Part shown: piece after piece, positions 42,256 to 51,188 of the stretch
How positions within the stretch are numbered: position 1 is the stretch's first letter
Layout: every line of letters starts with the position of its first letter
Assembly (NCBI GenBank): GCA_949358305.1
Contig: CASHSZ010000019.1
Span: forward strand, 48,747 to 112,746
From: Strigamia acuminata
Taxonomy: Eukaryota > Arthropoda > Chilopoda > Geophilomorpha > Linotaeniidae
Length of the DNA stretch: 64,000 nucleotides
Direction of reading: 5' to 3'
Notes under the pieces: model-generated
The model's input: the letters and a program-made list of their open reading frames with translations, nothing else
Databases searched by the model: none
Told to the model about the DNA's origin: nothing
Position numbers and translations under genes: made by a program

Positions 42256-45200
42256 CTATTTGTCTTTGTCTTCGTTCTTCTCTTCGTCCTCGTTTATCTT
42301 AACTTCTCCTCTCAGACTCACGCCGTCGCGTCCCTCCATGAATTTGTCTTTCGCGACCGCCTTCGTCAGGAAATCAGCAATCATGTCACCTGTTGGTAAA
42401 TGGATTAATTCAATGTTGCCCAGTTTTATCTCGTCTCGTATGAACATTAAGTGTCGGTTCATATGTTTGGTTCGTCCAAACTGGTTCGAGCCGCACAAAA
42501 TCTGCATTGCTGGTTGACTGTCCGTGTAAATTGGGATTCTTCTTTGCACACAGCTTCCTTCTCCCACCTCACTTAGAAAGTCTCGCGCCCATTTTATGGA
42601 TTTCAGCAATTCGCAGATGGCCAAAATCTCGCTTTCTGTCGATGACATCGCGACTAATCGTTGTTTTTTGGTTTTCCACGTTATTGTTGTTGATCCAATT
42701 TTTACTATCATCCCTGTATGTGATTTTGCATCTTGGGTGACGTTCCAGCTTGCGTCCGCAAATCCTTGTAATTTCCCCTCCTCATTTGAGAAAAACAATC
42801 GCATCTCAATCGTCTTCTTCAGATATCGCATCACTCGTTTGACCGCTCTGAAGTGTAATTGGCGCGGATCTCTTGAATATGCTGACAACGCACTTATTGC
42901 GAATGATATGTCCGGTCGTGATATTATCATCACGTGCATCAGCGATCCTATCATTTGCTGATAAAGTTGTTGGTCAACTCTTTTTGATTTCTCAAAATCA
43001 TCTAAGTCTTGTCCAGTAGCCATTGGTGTGTTTGCAGTGACTCCGTCCATCAGCTCGTATCTCTTCAAAACATCGTTTATGTATTTTTGTTGACCAATTA
43101 GAATTCCGTTGTCCATTATCGAAATTTCCATTCCCAAAAGAAAATGCACTTCCCCCAAGTCAACAATTTCAAAAACTCTTTTTATCTTCTTTAAAATCCG
43201 GTCCAATATCTTTTGACTAGTAAACGCAGCCAAAATGTCATCTACGTACACCCCCAGAATAATAAAGTCATTTTTTCTCTTGTAAATATACACACACCTG
43301 TCGTTAATTAGTGGTGTCAGGCCAATTTTCTGCAATTCCGTGTCCAGTCTCTCGTTCCAACATCTCCCTGATTGTCTCAGGCCGTACAGGCTTCGTTCAA
43401 GTCTGCAAATCAAGTCCTTCTGTTCATATCCCTCCGGCTGCTCCATGAAAATCGTTTCATCAATCAGGCCGTACAGGTAGGCTGTTTTTATGTCAAACTG
43501 ACGCGTCATCAATTTGTGCTTGGCCACCATGGATAAAATGATGCGGAGTGATTCGACTCTTACAACTGGCGAGAAAGTTTCTGTGTAATCTATGCCTGCT
43601 CTCTGGGAATACCCCACTGCCACCAATCTTGCCTTGTATTTATTTACACTCCTGTCTACGTTGAGTTTTATCCGATAAATCCATTTGCTCTTTATCGTAG
43701 TCATTTGCTTTTCCTTCTTTACTAATGTCCAAACATTGTTCACGTGCAATGAATCTATTTCACTATCCATCGCCGCTTTCCACTTCTCTTTGTCGTCACA
43801 GTTTGTTGCTTGCTCGTATGTTTCCGGTGTAAATAAGTCGTCAACGCCTTCGAATGCTACATTCGCCGCTTCGACCGCTGCATTTACTGCTTCATGTTGT
43901 GCTGCGATGCGCTGTGATCGACGTACACCTTCTTGTTGCAATTGTTGCTCATGCTGCTCCATTTGTTCCGCGTGTCGCTGCTGGAGCACGGCTTGTGTTG
44001 ATCCCCGAGGTCTGCCAACCTGCGCCGGTTGTACCTGTTGTAGATTCGGCTGCGCGTCTTCAGCAATCACTGCTGGTCGTTGAGCATTGTCGTCATCGTT
44101 ATCATTTGCTTCAACAATTGCCTCGTCTTCGTATTCTTGACAAAAACGCCTATTTTCGTCCGGTTTTGTCAAATTAAAGATGTCCGCCCCTCGAATTTCT
44201 TCATTAAATTCCACTGTTCTACCTTCTTGTATTTTCTTTTCGGCTGGGACGTAAATCCTAAATGCTTTTCTATCCGTCGAGTATCCCACGAATATTCCGC
44301 GTTTTGCTTTTTGATCAAGCTTTTGCCTCTTCTCTGCTGGGATGTGCAGGAAAGCCTCACAACCAAAAACTCGAAGATGTTTTATTGATTGCTTGCGCTT
44401 CATCCACATTTCTTCTGGAACTAAATCCCCATTTGGTTTCGTCAAAGTTCGATTTTTTACGTGTATCGACGTTGAAAATGCTTCGGCCCAAAATATTTGC
44501 GGTAGGCCCGATTCCAAAAGTAATGTCCGTGTCGCCTCTATGAGCGTTCGATTCGTACGCTCCGCAATGCCGTTGCTGGCTGCATTAAATGGCACTGTGA
44601 GCTCGTGCAATATGCCTTCATCGTTGCATAAACGTTTAAAATTCTCGTTGACAAACTCGCCTCCGTTGTCGCTTCTAATACGCTTTAATTTGTTCCCCGT
44701 TTGCTTTTCCGCCATTGCTTTAAATGACTTGAAGAAATCAAATGTTTGAGATTTCTCGCTCATGAAATAAGCAAACTTCTTGCGCGTGAAGTCTTCAGTA
44801 ATTACAAAAGCGTACCTGCTTCCTCCCATTGATGGTGTCTTGAATGGTCCAATCAAATCCATGTGTATTAGTTGCAAAACATCATCCGATTGCTTCTCGT
44901 TTATTCGTTTGTACGGGCTCTTCGTCATTTTTCCGAGTATGCACGCGGTGCATTTCTCCAATGGTGCATTGTTGTATTCCAACCCGTAAACCAATTCCTT
45001 GTTGGTCATCTTGTCGATTGTTCGTTCGTTTGCATGACACAATCGTTTATGCCATATTTCCTTGGTTTGTTTAGTTGTCGTGGCAACCGCATTCGCTTGC
45101 TCTTCTTTTTTCAGTTGCAATAAATACATGGTGCCACACCTTGCTCCCTTTCCAATCGTCTCTCCAATTGGACTATTAATGTCCGCCCAGTTTCCCCTGA

Positions 45201-46356
45201 ATTGCACGGTGTAATTCTTTGCCGTCAAGCGCGGAATTGAGAGCAAGTTCCCCTTCAGCTCTGGAACAAAGAGCACATCTTGCAGCAAAATCTTCATTGT
45301 TGCTGCTCCGTCGAGTTGACAATCCAAAATTATGCTTCCTTTTCCAGTTGCTAGAAGCTTCACACCTTTCTTGGCTGTGGTTATTGTTGTCTCCATCTCA
45401 ACAAACGTTTTAAACAGCTCGCGCTTGCTCGACATATGCACAGAAGCTCCTGAATCTAAAATCCAGTCGTCAAGGTGATCGCTCGATTCCAATTCAACCA
45501 CTAGCGCGTGTTGTATTGTTGCAAATTCTACTTCAGCCTGCGCCATTTTTGCCGCCTCCTTTGGTCGTTGCGCCATTTTCGCGGGGCGCTTCTCTGGATG
45601 GCGCTGCCAACAGTCTTTGGCAATATGGCCACTTTTGCCACACTCATAACAAACAAATTTTGTCCCACCTTTTGTTTTCCTGCCTCCCGAATTTTTTCCG
45701 ACTTGTGCCTTGAACGCCACTGTCCCGCTTTCCGTCGCTGCTCCTTTCGAATTAAACGCTGACCATTGGTCCTCCATTTTGAGTTCACGTCGTAATTCTT
45801 CAATTGTTGCGGCTGCATTCGATCGAAAATTCCTTGCAATGTGGGAAAATCTTGTCACGAGACCACGCGTCACGTACATCATCAATTCGCGATCCTTGAT
45901 GTCACGTCCGACTGCCTTGGCTCTCGATTGAATCGACTTCGCCCTGTTTAAGTAGCTGTCAATTCCCTCGTCGTGTTTCATACGTAATTCGCTTAATTCT
46001 GCCGCCGCGTCGATTTGACGTTCTTCCGTCGTTCCGGCGTACAGCGCTTTTAACGCATCCCAAACTTCTTTTGCACTGGTTTTCCCCATGCAATTCGTCG
46101 CTTCCTCGTTCGAAACGGTCAAAATAATGATGCCGAGTGCCTCGTTGTTGTTTTTCACCCAAGTGTTATATTTTACGAGATTATCTGCGTAATCCGCAGA
46201 GCCCACCACCGGTTCCACCACCGCTGGGTCCGTGATCATATTTTTCAAACTTTTAGCTGCTAATAAAGTTCCAACCTTAAACTGCCAGATGAAATAGTTC
46301 TCCGGTGTAAGAAGATCAATCCGATTCAATGAACTGCCCGAAATCGCATCCGCCAT
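42256..46356 (-). CDS. Copia Gag-Pol polyprotein
   Basis: 1,366 codons from ATG at 46356. Order of domains is that of Ty1/Copia (integrase before reverse transcriptase). UBN2-type Gag occupies about residues 1-230, with the zinc knuckle CYECGKSGHIAKDC at 236-249. Protease DSGAS is at 301-305. The integrase zinc module (HKRLCHANERTI ... CTACILGK) is followed by its core (MDLIGPF, RSDNGGEF, ERTNRTLIEATRTLL). A low-complexity Gln-rich spacer leads to reverse transcriptase with KWIYRIKLNVDRSVNKYKARLVAVGYSQ-type opening (shortened here: KYKARLVAVGYSQ) and the active site VYVDDILA. RNase H carries GFADASWN, SSTESEI and YTDSQPA. All motifs are intact and the frame is uninterrupted, so the element may be active. 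Acidic/Lys tail at the C-terminus. Confidence 0.95.
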   Translation of the reverse strand: MADAISGSSLNRIDLLTPENYFIWQFKVGTLLAAKSLKNMITDPAVVEPVVGSADYADNLVKYNTWVKNNNEALGIIILTVSNEEATNCMGKTSAKEVWDALKALYAGTTEERQIDAAAELSELRMKHDEGIDSYLNRAKSIQSRAKAVGRDIKDRELMMYVTRGLVTRFSHIARNFRSNAAATIEELRRELKMEDQWSAFNSKGAATESGTVAFKAQVGKNSGGRKTKGGTKFVCYECGKSGHIAKDCWQRHPEKRPAKMAQRPKEAAKMAQAEVEFATIQHALVVELESSDHLDDWILDSGASVHMSSKRELFKTFVEMETTITTAKKGVKLLATGKGSIILDCQLDGAATMKILLQDVLFVPELKGNLLSIPRLTAKNYTVQFRGNWADINSPIGETIGKGARCGTMYLLQLKKEEQANAVATTTKQTKEIWHKRLCHANERTIDKMTNKELVYGLEYNNAPLEKCTACILGKMTKSPYKRINEKQSDDVLQLIHMDLIGPFKTPSMGGSRYAFVITEDFTRKKFAYFMSEKSQTFDFFKSFKAMAEKQTGNKLKRIRSDNGGEFVNENFKRLCNDEGILHELTVPFNAASNGIAERTNRTLIEATRTLLLESGLPQIFWAEAFSTSIHVKNRTLTKPNGDLVPEEMWMKRKQSIKHLRVFGCEAFLHIPAEKRQKLDQKAKRGIFVGYSTDRKAFRIYVPAEKKIQEGRTVEFNEEIRGADIFNLTKPDENRRFCQEYEDEAIVEANDNDDDNAQRPAVIAEDAQPNLQQVQPAQVGRPRGSTQAVLQQRHAEQMEQHEQQLQQEGVRRSQRIAAQHEAVNAAVEAANVAFEGVDDLFTPETYEQATNCDDKEKWKAAMDSEIDSLHVNNVWTLVKKEKQMTTIKSKWIYRIKLNVDRSVNKYKARLVAVGYSQRAGIDYTETFSPVVRVESLRIILSMVAKHKLMTRQFDIKTAYLYGLIDETIFMEQPEGYEQKDLICRLERSLYGLRQSGRCWNERLDTELQKIGLTPLINDRCVYIYKRKNDFIILGVYVDDILAAFTSQKILDRILKKIKRVFEIVDLGEVHFLLGMEISIMDNGILIGQQKYINDVLKRYELMDGVTANTPMATGQDLDDFEKSKRVDQQLYQQMIGSLMHVMIISRPDISFAISALSAYSRDPRQLHFRAVKRVMRYLKKTIEMRLFFSNEEGKLQGFADASWNVTQDAKSHTGMIVKIGSTTITWKTKKQRLVAMSSTESEILAICELLKSIKWARDFLSEVGEGSCVQRRIPIYTDSQPAMQILCGSNQFGRTKHMNRHLMFIRDEIKLGNIELIHLPTGDMIADFLTKAVAKDKFMEGRDGVSLRGEVKINEDEEKNEDKDK

Positions 46357-46469
46357 TTTTCACGACGTTCGATTTTTGAATTCCGTCACGTGCGCACTTC
46401 GTTCTCACTCGAATCTTCGAAAAATGTCGTCTGAGTGCCGTGGATACTTCTTTTCGAAGAAAAAACCGG

Positions 46470-46482
46470 CCTTCTGCTACCA
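46470..46482 (-). promoter_or_regulatory. Copia primer-binding site (initiator tRNA-Met 3' end)
   Basis: Minus-strand TGGTAGCAGAAGG lies two bases after the 5' LTR end. It is complementary to CCA plus the 3' end of the initiator tRNA-Met encoded at 41127-41198 (TGGTAGCAGAGGG), with one mismatch after ten matches. Confidence 0.75.
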
Positions 46483-46484
46483 CT

Positions 46485-46692
46485 TGTAGGTTCCACTAAG
46501 GTTCCTTGAAGATTTCGAATGTCCAAGATGAGTTGAAATCAGCACACAAAAACGGATGAAACATAAACACGTCTTTACTTTGCGAAAGTTTTAACAACAA
46601 TTCAATTGCACGTGCATTACGTGCGTGCAACGTTCACACATTTGATAACGTTAAAACTATTGACAATTTGTAACAATAGATTAAATCTAACA
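46485..46692 (-). repeat. Copia 5' LTR
   Basis: 208 bp, followed by target duplication CCAAC. Confidence 0.93.
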
Positions 46693-47342
46693 CCAACAAG
46701 ATATTCGCCATTTGCTATCGGATGTGGCGTTTACTCCCGAATCGTTCGACGATTACATGCCCGTGTTTATAGGAATGCTGAGTGGTTTCACCGACCAACA
46801 CGACGTGATCAGGTCGGTGGCCAACACGATTTTCGAGACGTGCGTCCCTTTGTATCGCTTACGATGCATCGGGGCGAATCTGTGCAATTGTTTGTCGCAA
46901 AACATCGTGTCGGGCGAGTCGGTGAAGACGTTCCGCAAGTGTCTGTTGGACAGATGCCAGGAAGAGTTCGACAACGGCAGAAGGACGTTGCAGACTAATG
47001 CGCACTGGCTGCACGGATTCGTTCATTTTGTGTGCGAGCTTTTCCTGCATTTGGGGATGCCAAATGCCGACAAATGCGACATCTTGGGACTGGCTTTGTG
47101 CGAATTGTTGGGATTGCTGTTGGAATTTCCGGACACTTACAGTTGCGTTTGTGTTGGCTACGTTTTGGAATTGGCCGGGCAGGACTTGCAGGTTTCTTTC
47201 AAGCCTGAATTTGAGGGAATTATTTGCCACATTAAAAATGTTGTTTTGCACACAGATTTGAGCAAGGATGTGAAAACAATGATGAGTCAGATCGTCGACA
47301 AACTGTGCCCTCTAGCTATTATGTAATGTAACATTGAATAAA

Positions 47343-49509
47343 ATCAATTTTTCAGAATATGTAAAAATTAATTTAGAATTGACAAAATGCAGTTTTCGTA
47401 CAGATTTTCGATAAATTCAAGAATATCTCTGCAATATCTCTGACTTTGTTTTTACTTTGTAATTGACTTTATATTAAACTTTGTTTTTAACTTTGTATTT
47501 GACTTTATATTAAACTTTGTTTTTAACTTTGTATTTTAATTTAACTCTTTGAATAATACAACGCGATAACGTTCATGAAGAGGAAGCAGTCGCTCGACGG
47601 CTAGATATTTGCACATTGCAACATTTCCAAATGCTGTTAAGTTTTTTTTTTAAAGATAAGAGAAAGAAAGATAAAACATACTAAAGAATTAAAAACTGTG
47701 ACTACTTTGCAAGATTAAATAGTCCATTACGTATAAGTAAAAGATATACACTTATGATTATTTCAATACATCTAATTTTTACTTCTTTATTCATTGATTT
47801 ATTGATTATATTATTTCTGACTTTGTCAAATACAATTCGTGTTTGCAAATATTTAACTACCGTAGTGTTTGAAGCTATTACAACTTTTAACTTGAATCTA
47901 GCTTTTGTTTTGTATTTGTCTATTGTATACATGGGAGGCCCTGCAACCGGCCACCATGTCTTCTGGCGCCATTTTCAGAAGATGGACTTCTGGCTTCAAT
48001 ACTAAGCAAGAGCAGCAAGTGCAACTAGCTGGAGCAGTTGAAACGGAGCTGTGAGATGCGCTGATGGAGACAAGAATATCACTAAATCAGGGAAAGTTAG
48101 TCGGGCAATAAAGCAGAAGCTACAGAACACAGCGGCGCATCTCGAATCCGTTCCAGTTAAAACATCAGTGATAGATTCCATTCAGTTAACACATCCAAGC
48201 AGCTGTACTATAATCAGGAATAGAACCAGTGGTGGTGGCAACCTCGGCACCGGCGGCTGCAATTGCATGAGGCAACGAGAAGTGGGTCGCAAATTCAGCA
48301 GGCCACCAAGAACGTGAGCTTGTCCTTCTGTCTCGTCGACGCCGCATGGGTCTGCGCAATCCCGCGTTAATAGCCAGTCTCCTATTTTCACCATTCCATC
48401 TCTTTCCTCTTTAGACGATGTGCCTCTACTGCCGGAAGTCCCGCTTGCGCTTGCGGTCTACAAAGCGGTCCTAGCTGTTGATGGACCATGCTATCTGATT
48501 TTAAAACTGGCCAAAAGATCTTCACCGCAAGCCATTCTGCTCGTCCCACAAGCTAGAACAACTCGAATAAAGCTATCAGAGAGTAACAAGAGAGAAGGAA
48601 ACGTGGACTGAAATTCTTTCTAACATAAAACATTTCTTGGATAATTAGGTATTTCCTGATGTTGCTACTGCGACTATCATTCGGGAATGCGAGCTTACAA
48701 TACACTCATGTAAATGCCACATTCATTTAGGAATGCGCGCTTGCAATACAAAAGACAAGTAAATGCTGCTTAAATGTGAGAATGCAGTCATACAGGACTT
48801 AATTCAAAACCCAGGAAATAATGTTAAGAAATAGATATTAGACAAATTAAAAATTGACCAGAGCTCTCTTTTGGTTTCACTGTCAGACTAATTGAGTCAT
48901 CAGTTTATCCAGGGGTGACCACATGGAGGTAGAGAGTTGGATTTTACACCCCCAAAGAAAACACTAAACGTGCTTGGGCGCATTTCACAAAGACCACATC
49001 ATTAAATCGACTCCAAAATTGATTGATAAATGTAGTGAGAAACGTTTGGACTAATTTCAATTCAGTAGACCAAAACTTGGAAATTTCTCTCGCTTTTAAC
49101 GAAAAGGTAATTCCGAGAAAGCAAGAACTTCGGTAATAAAAAATGTTGGGACTAAAATTGAGGATAAATAAAACAAATCCAAGCCAATTAAAACAGAAAA
49201 AAGCACCGTGAATACAACCAGATTCAATATGTCCGCCGTGTCTGCTTCCATCGATTTACCGTGACTTGGTTTGCACAACTCAATCAATTTCTCGTTACCA
49301 GCCATCAAAGACACCATGAAACAGTCACTAAATGGCGTCCACTACTTACACGGAAACAACATTCTGAACATGAAATGGCTCGGCCAATGGAACATTCATA
49401 TTTCAAGAATTTGCTACTTTCAACCACCGTCGATTGGATGAAGATGCACGTGGACCAACTGTTTTGTACTTCATACAACGATATTTGCGTAACATATTCG
49501 CGTAACAAA
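47343..49509. other. Mostly non-coding; one doubtful minus-strand ORF
   Basis: 47343-48000 is AT-rich with direct repeats of ACTTTGTTTTTAACTTTGTAT (47450-47540). 48000-48620 is less AT-rich and has two short plus ORFs (48051-48317, 48420-48611) without recognisable domains. A 73-codon minus ORF at 49317-49096 has one strong membrane segment (LVVFTVLFSVLIGLDLFYL) after a hydrophilic N-terminus. It could be an exon, but no family or splice partner was found. Confidence 0.3.
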
Positions 49510-50205
49510 GAGAGAAAATACAATGGAAAGTCTCGTAACGACTGTTACGAGACAAAAGCGTCAAAATGGCGCTTTACAACTCAAAGTTGTTAGGAAGACG
49601 GCTGCCTTCCTCGTAACTCACGAACGATGGTCCTTAGACGATGGGTCTCGTGAGCTCTTCTGCTCGGCGTACGACGGCGCGGTGGCGGTGGTTCACGTTC
49701 GGGCAGGCGTCCGGTCTCGGTACGATGGCGATGACTGGTGTTCGCGCACCAGCGATGGCGATGACTGGTGTTCGCGCAAATCAACGGCGGTTGATCCACG
49801 CGGAATAGCTGGCTTTGTACGGGTTGCACAAAGTAAGCTTGGTGAAACTAAAATCACTCACGGTCCTCTGTCAATACTTTTCTTAGTGAAATAGCAGTGA
49901 TGTTGAGGGTTGTGATGTTTATTTTAGAGTCCCGATTGAAGCTAGGGCGCGAGCCCGGCACGCTTCAATATTGCGCAAATAATCTGCGCAATTAGCTAAA
50001 ACTGGTGCAACAAAGGATTATTACATCATATTGCACCATAACGGCTAATCGCCGTTTTCACCCCAGCCAACCTGAGGTGATATGTGCCTAGGGAAGATTT
50101 CTCCCCTTGGTCACATGATCTGACTTGGCGTGTGCCAAGCCAAATTAATTAGGAAATAATTAATATTTTACTTCCTAAGTGGTGAAACAATTCGAGATCA
50201 CCACA
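49510..50205 (-). mobile_element. Partial LTR related to the young Gypsy element
   Basis: Similar to most of the 14339-15297 LTR from about its position 230 onward, for example TCGTAACGACTGTTACGA versus TTGCAACGACTGTTGCAA, the TTGTTAGG, GATGTTGAGG and CACCCC...GATATGTGCCTAG segments, and the same GAGATCACCACA end at 50205. It has diverged clearly (many substitutions and indels) and the left part is missing, so it belongs to an older copy or a sister subfamily. No internal region is attached. Confidence 0.8.
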
Positions 50206-50527
50206 TGTATTAATTTCATTCCGCGCTCAGGCAATTTTGTTTTTATTTTGTTTAAATTACTTTGTTATTTTGTTTAATTGAGACATAAATAAAATAAAAT
50301 AAAATAAAATAAAATAAATAAAATTGGTTTTTGCCGCGTCTCGTACCCGACGATAATCCACCGCCTGCTCTAGACGTTCTTGGGTCAAAAATTGTTGCAA
50401 ATTCAGTTTTTCTGGTTGCCACATAGTAATAAACAATAGTTCTGATCGGTTTTTTAAATGCTTTTTAACAACTTATTTCTCATTTTTATTTATTTATTTT
50501 TATTTCTTGAACAAAAAAAGGAAACTT
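50206..50527. repeat. Non-coding stretch with an (AAAAT)n microsatellite
   Basis: AT-rich. The microsatellite spans about 50287-50325. No gene seen. Confidence 0.6.
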
Positions 50528-50740
50528 AATTGTAAACATTATTGAAACGGACAACATTACTTCTGCAAACAGGGCAGCGAGGAACAAATCCAACAATGTC
50601 ACTTTCTCCTTCCATTATTCGCTGAGTACAGGAAAGGCAGCATTTATAATGCCCACACGGGAGAAATATTGTGCATTTAGGCGCCGTCACACAAATCATG
50701 TACATCGGATCGGGAATTTCGTCTTCAGTTTGACAAAGTT
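50528..50740 (-). CDS. RING-type zinc-finger C-terminal exon (fragment)
   Basis: Minus-strand frame from about 50740 to TAA at 50528. It encodes about 70 residues: MICVTAPKC, then FLPCGHYKCCLSCTQ and after a 16-residue loop RCPVCR. This is a RING-HC pattern (Cys pairs, the CGH core and the CPVC end) as in E3 ubiquitin ligases, with the first pair unusually spaced (C-x5-C). It ends 15 residues after the RING, so this would be the C-terminal exon. At its 5' side it runs directly into the 25-bp minisatellite and no good acceptor or further exon was found, so it may be a broken gene. Confidence 0.6.
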
Positions 50741-51050
50741 AAAATGACACGAGTTTGACAAAGTTAAAATGACACCAGTTTGACAAAGGTAAAATGACAC
50801 CAGTTTGACAAAGGTAAAATGACACCAGTTTGACAAAGTTAAAATGACACGAGTTTGACAAAGTTAAAATGACACGAGTTTGACAAAGTTAAAATGACAC
50901 CAGTTTGACAAAGTTAAAATGACACGAGTTTGACAAAGTTAAAATGACACCAGTTTGACAAAGTTAAAATGACACCAGTTTGACAAAGTTAAAATGACAC
51001 CAGTTTGACAAAGTTAAAATGACACCAGTTTGACAAAGTTAAAATGACAC
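50731..51050. repeat. 25-bp minisatellite, about 13 copies
   Basis: Tandem copies of GTTTGACAAAGTTAAAATGACACCA with a C/G variant (CACCAG or CACGAG) and an occasional AAAGGT for AAAGTT. Almost perfect, so recently amplified. Confidence 0.92.
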
Positions 51051-51188
51051 AACAGTTTTTTAATGATAAAATCGTACAATTGCTTGTTCTGTATCTGCTT
51101 GTGTTTACCGGTAAAGGTTAAAGGATTTAAGTAAACATCTTTATAATTTAGTAGTAATAGTAGAAAGCATTTTCCGATTATAATTCTG

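Larger units (their letters stand above)
41928..46692 (-). mobile_element. Intact Copia-type LTR retrotransposon
   Basis: 4,765 bp, with 208-bp LTRs (41928-42135 and 46485-46692; TGTAGGTTCC...TCTAACA on the plus strand) that appear identical, and a 5-bp target duplication CCAAC (41923-41927 and 46693-46697). One 1,366-codon ORF. A purine tract AAGGAGGGTT adjoins the 3' LTR (42136-42145) and a tRNA-Met-type primer site the 5' LTR. Very young insertion. Confidence 0.95.
41693..47326 (+). pseudogene. Paip1-like MIF4G protein gene split by a Copia element
   Basis: Left part 41693-41927 (78 codons plus 1 nt): a basic, Gln/Arg-rich N-terminus with two GCLRQQ/GCLRHQ motifs. Right part 46698-47326 resumes in the same frame once the Copia element and one CCAAC target copy are discounted, giving 287 codons in all without introns. 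The right part is a MIF4G-type helical repeat: YRLRCIGANLCNCLSQN, FVHFVCELFLHL, CDILGLALCELLGLLLEFP and IICHIKNVVLHTDLSKDVK match the order of motifs in polyadenylate-binding-protein-interacting protein 1 (Paip1), which links PABP to eIF4A/eIF3 in translation. AATAAA at 47337 follows the stop. Apart from the insertion no break is seen, so the disruption is recent. Confidence 0.82.

Noticed and set aside
50731-51050. CRISPR-like array
   Set aside because: Units are contiguous without unique spacers and the host is a eukaryote; it is a minisatellite. The same holds for 57329-57771.
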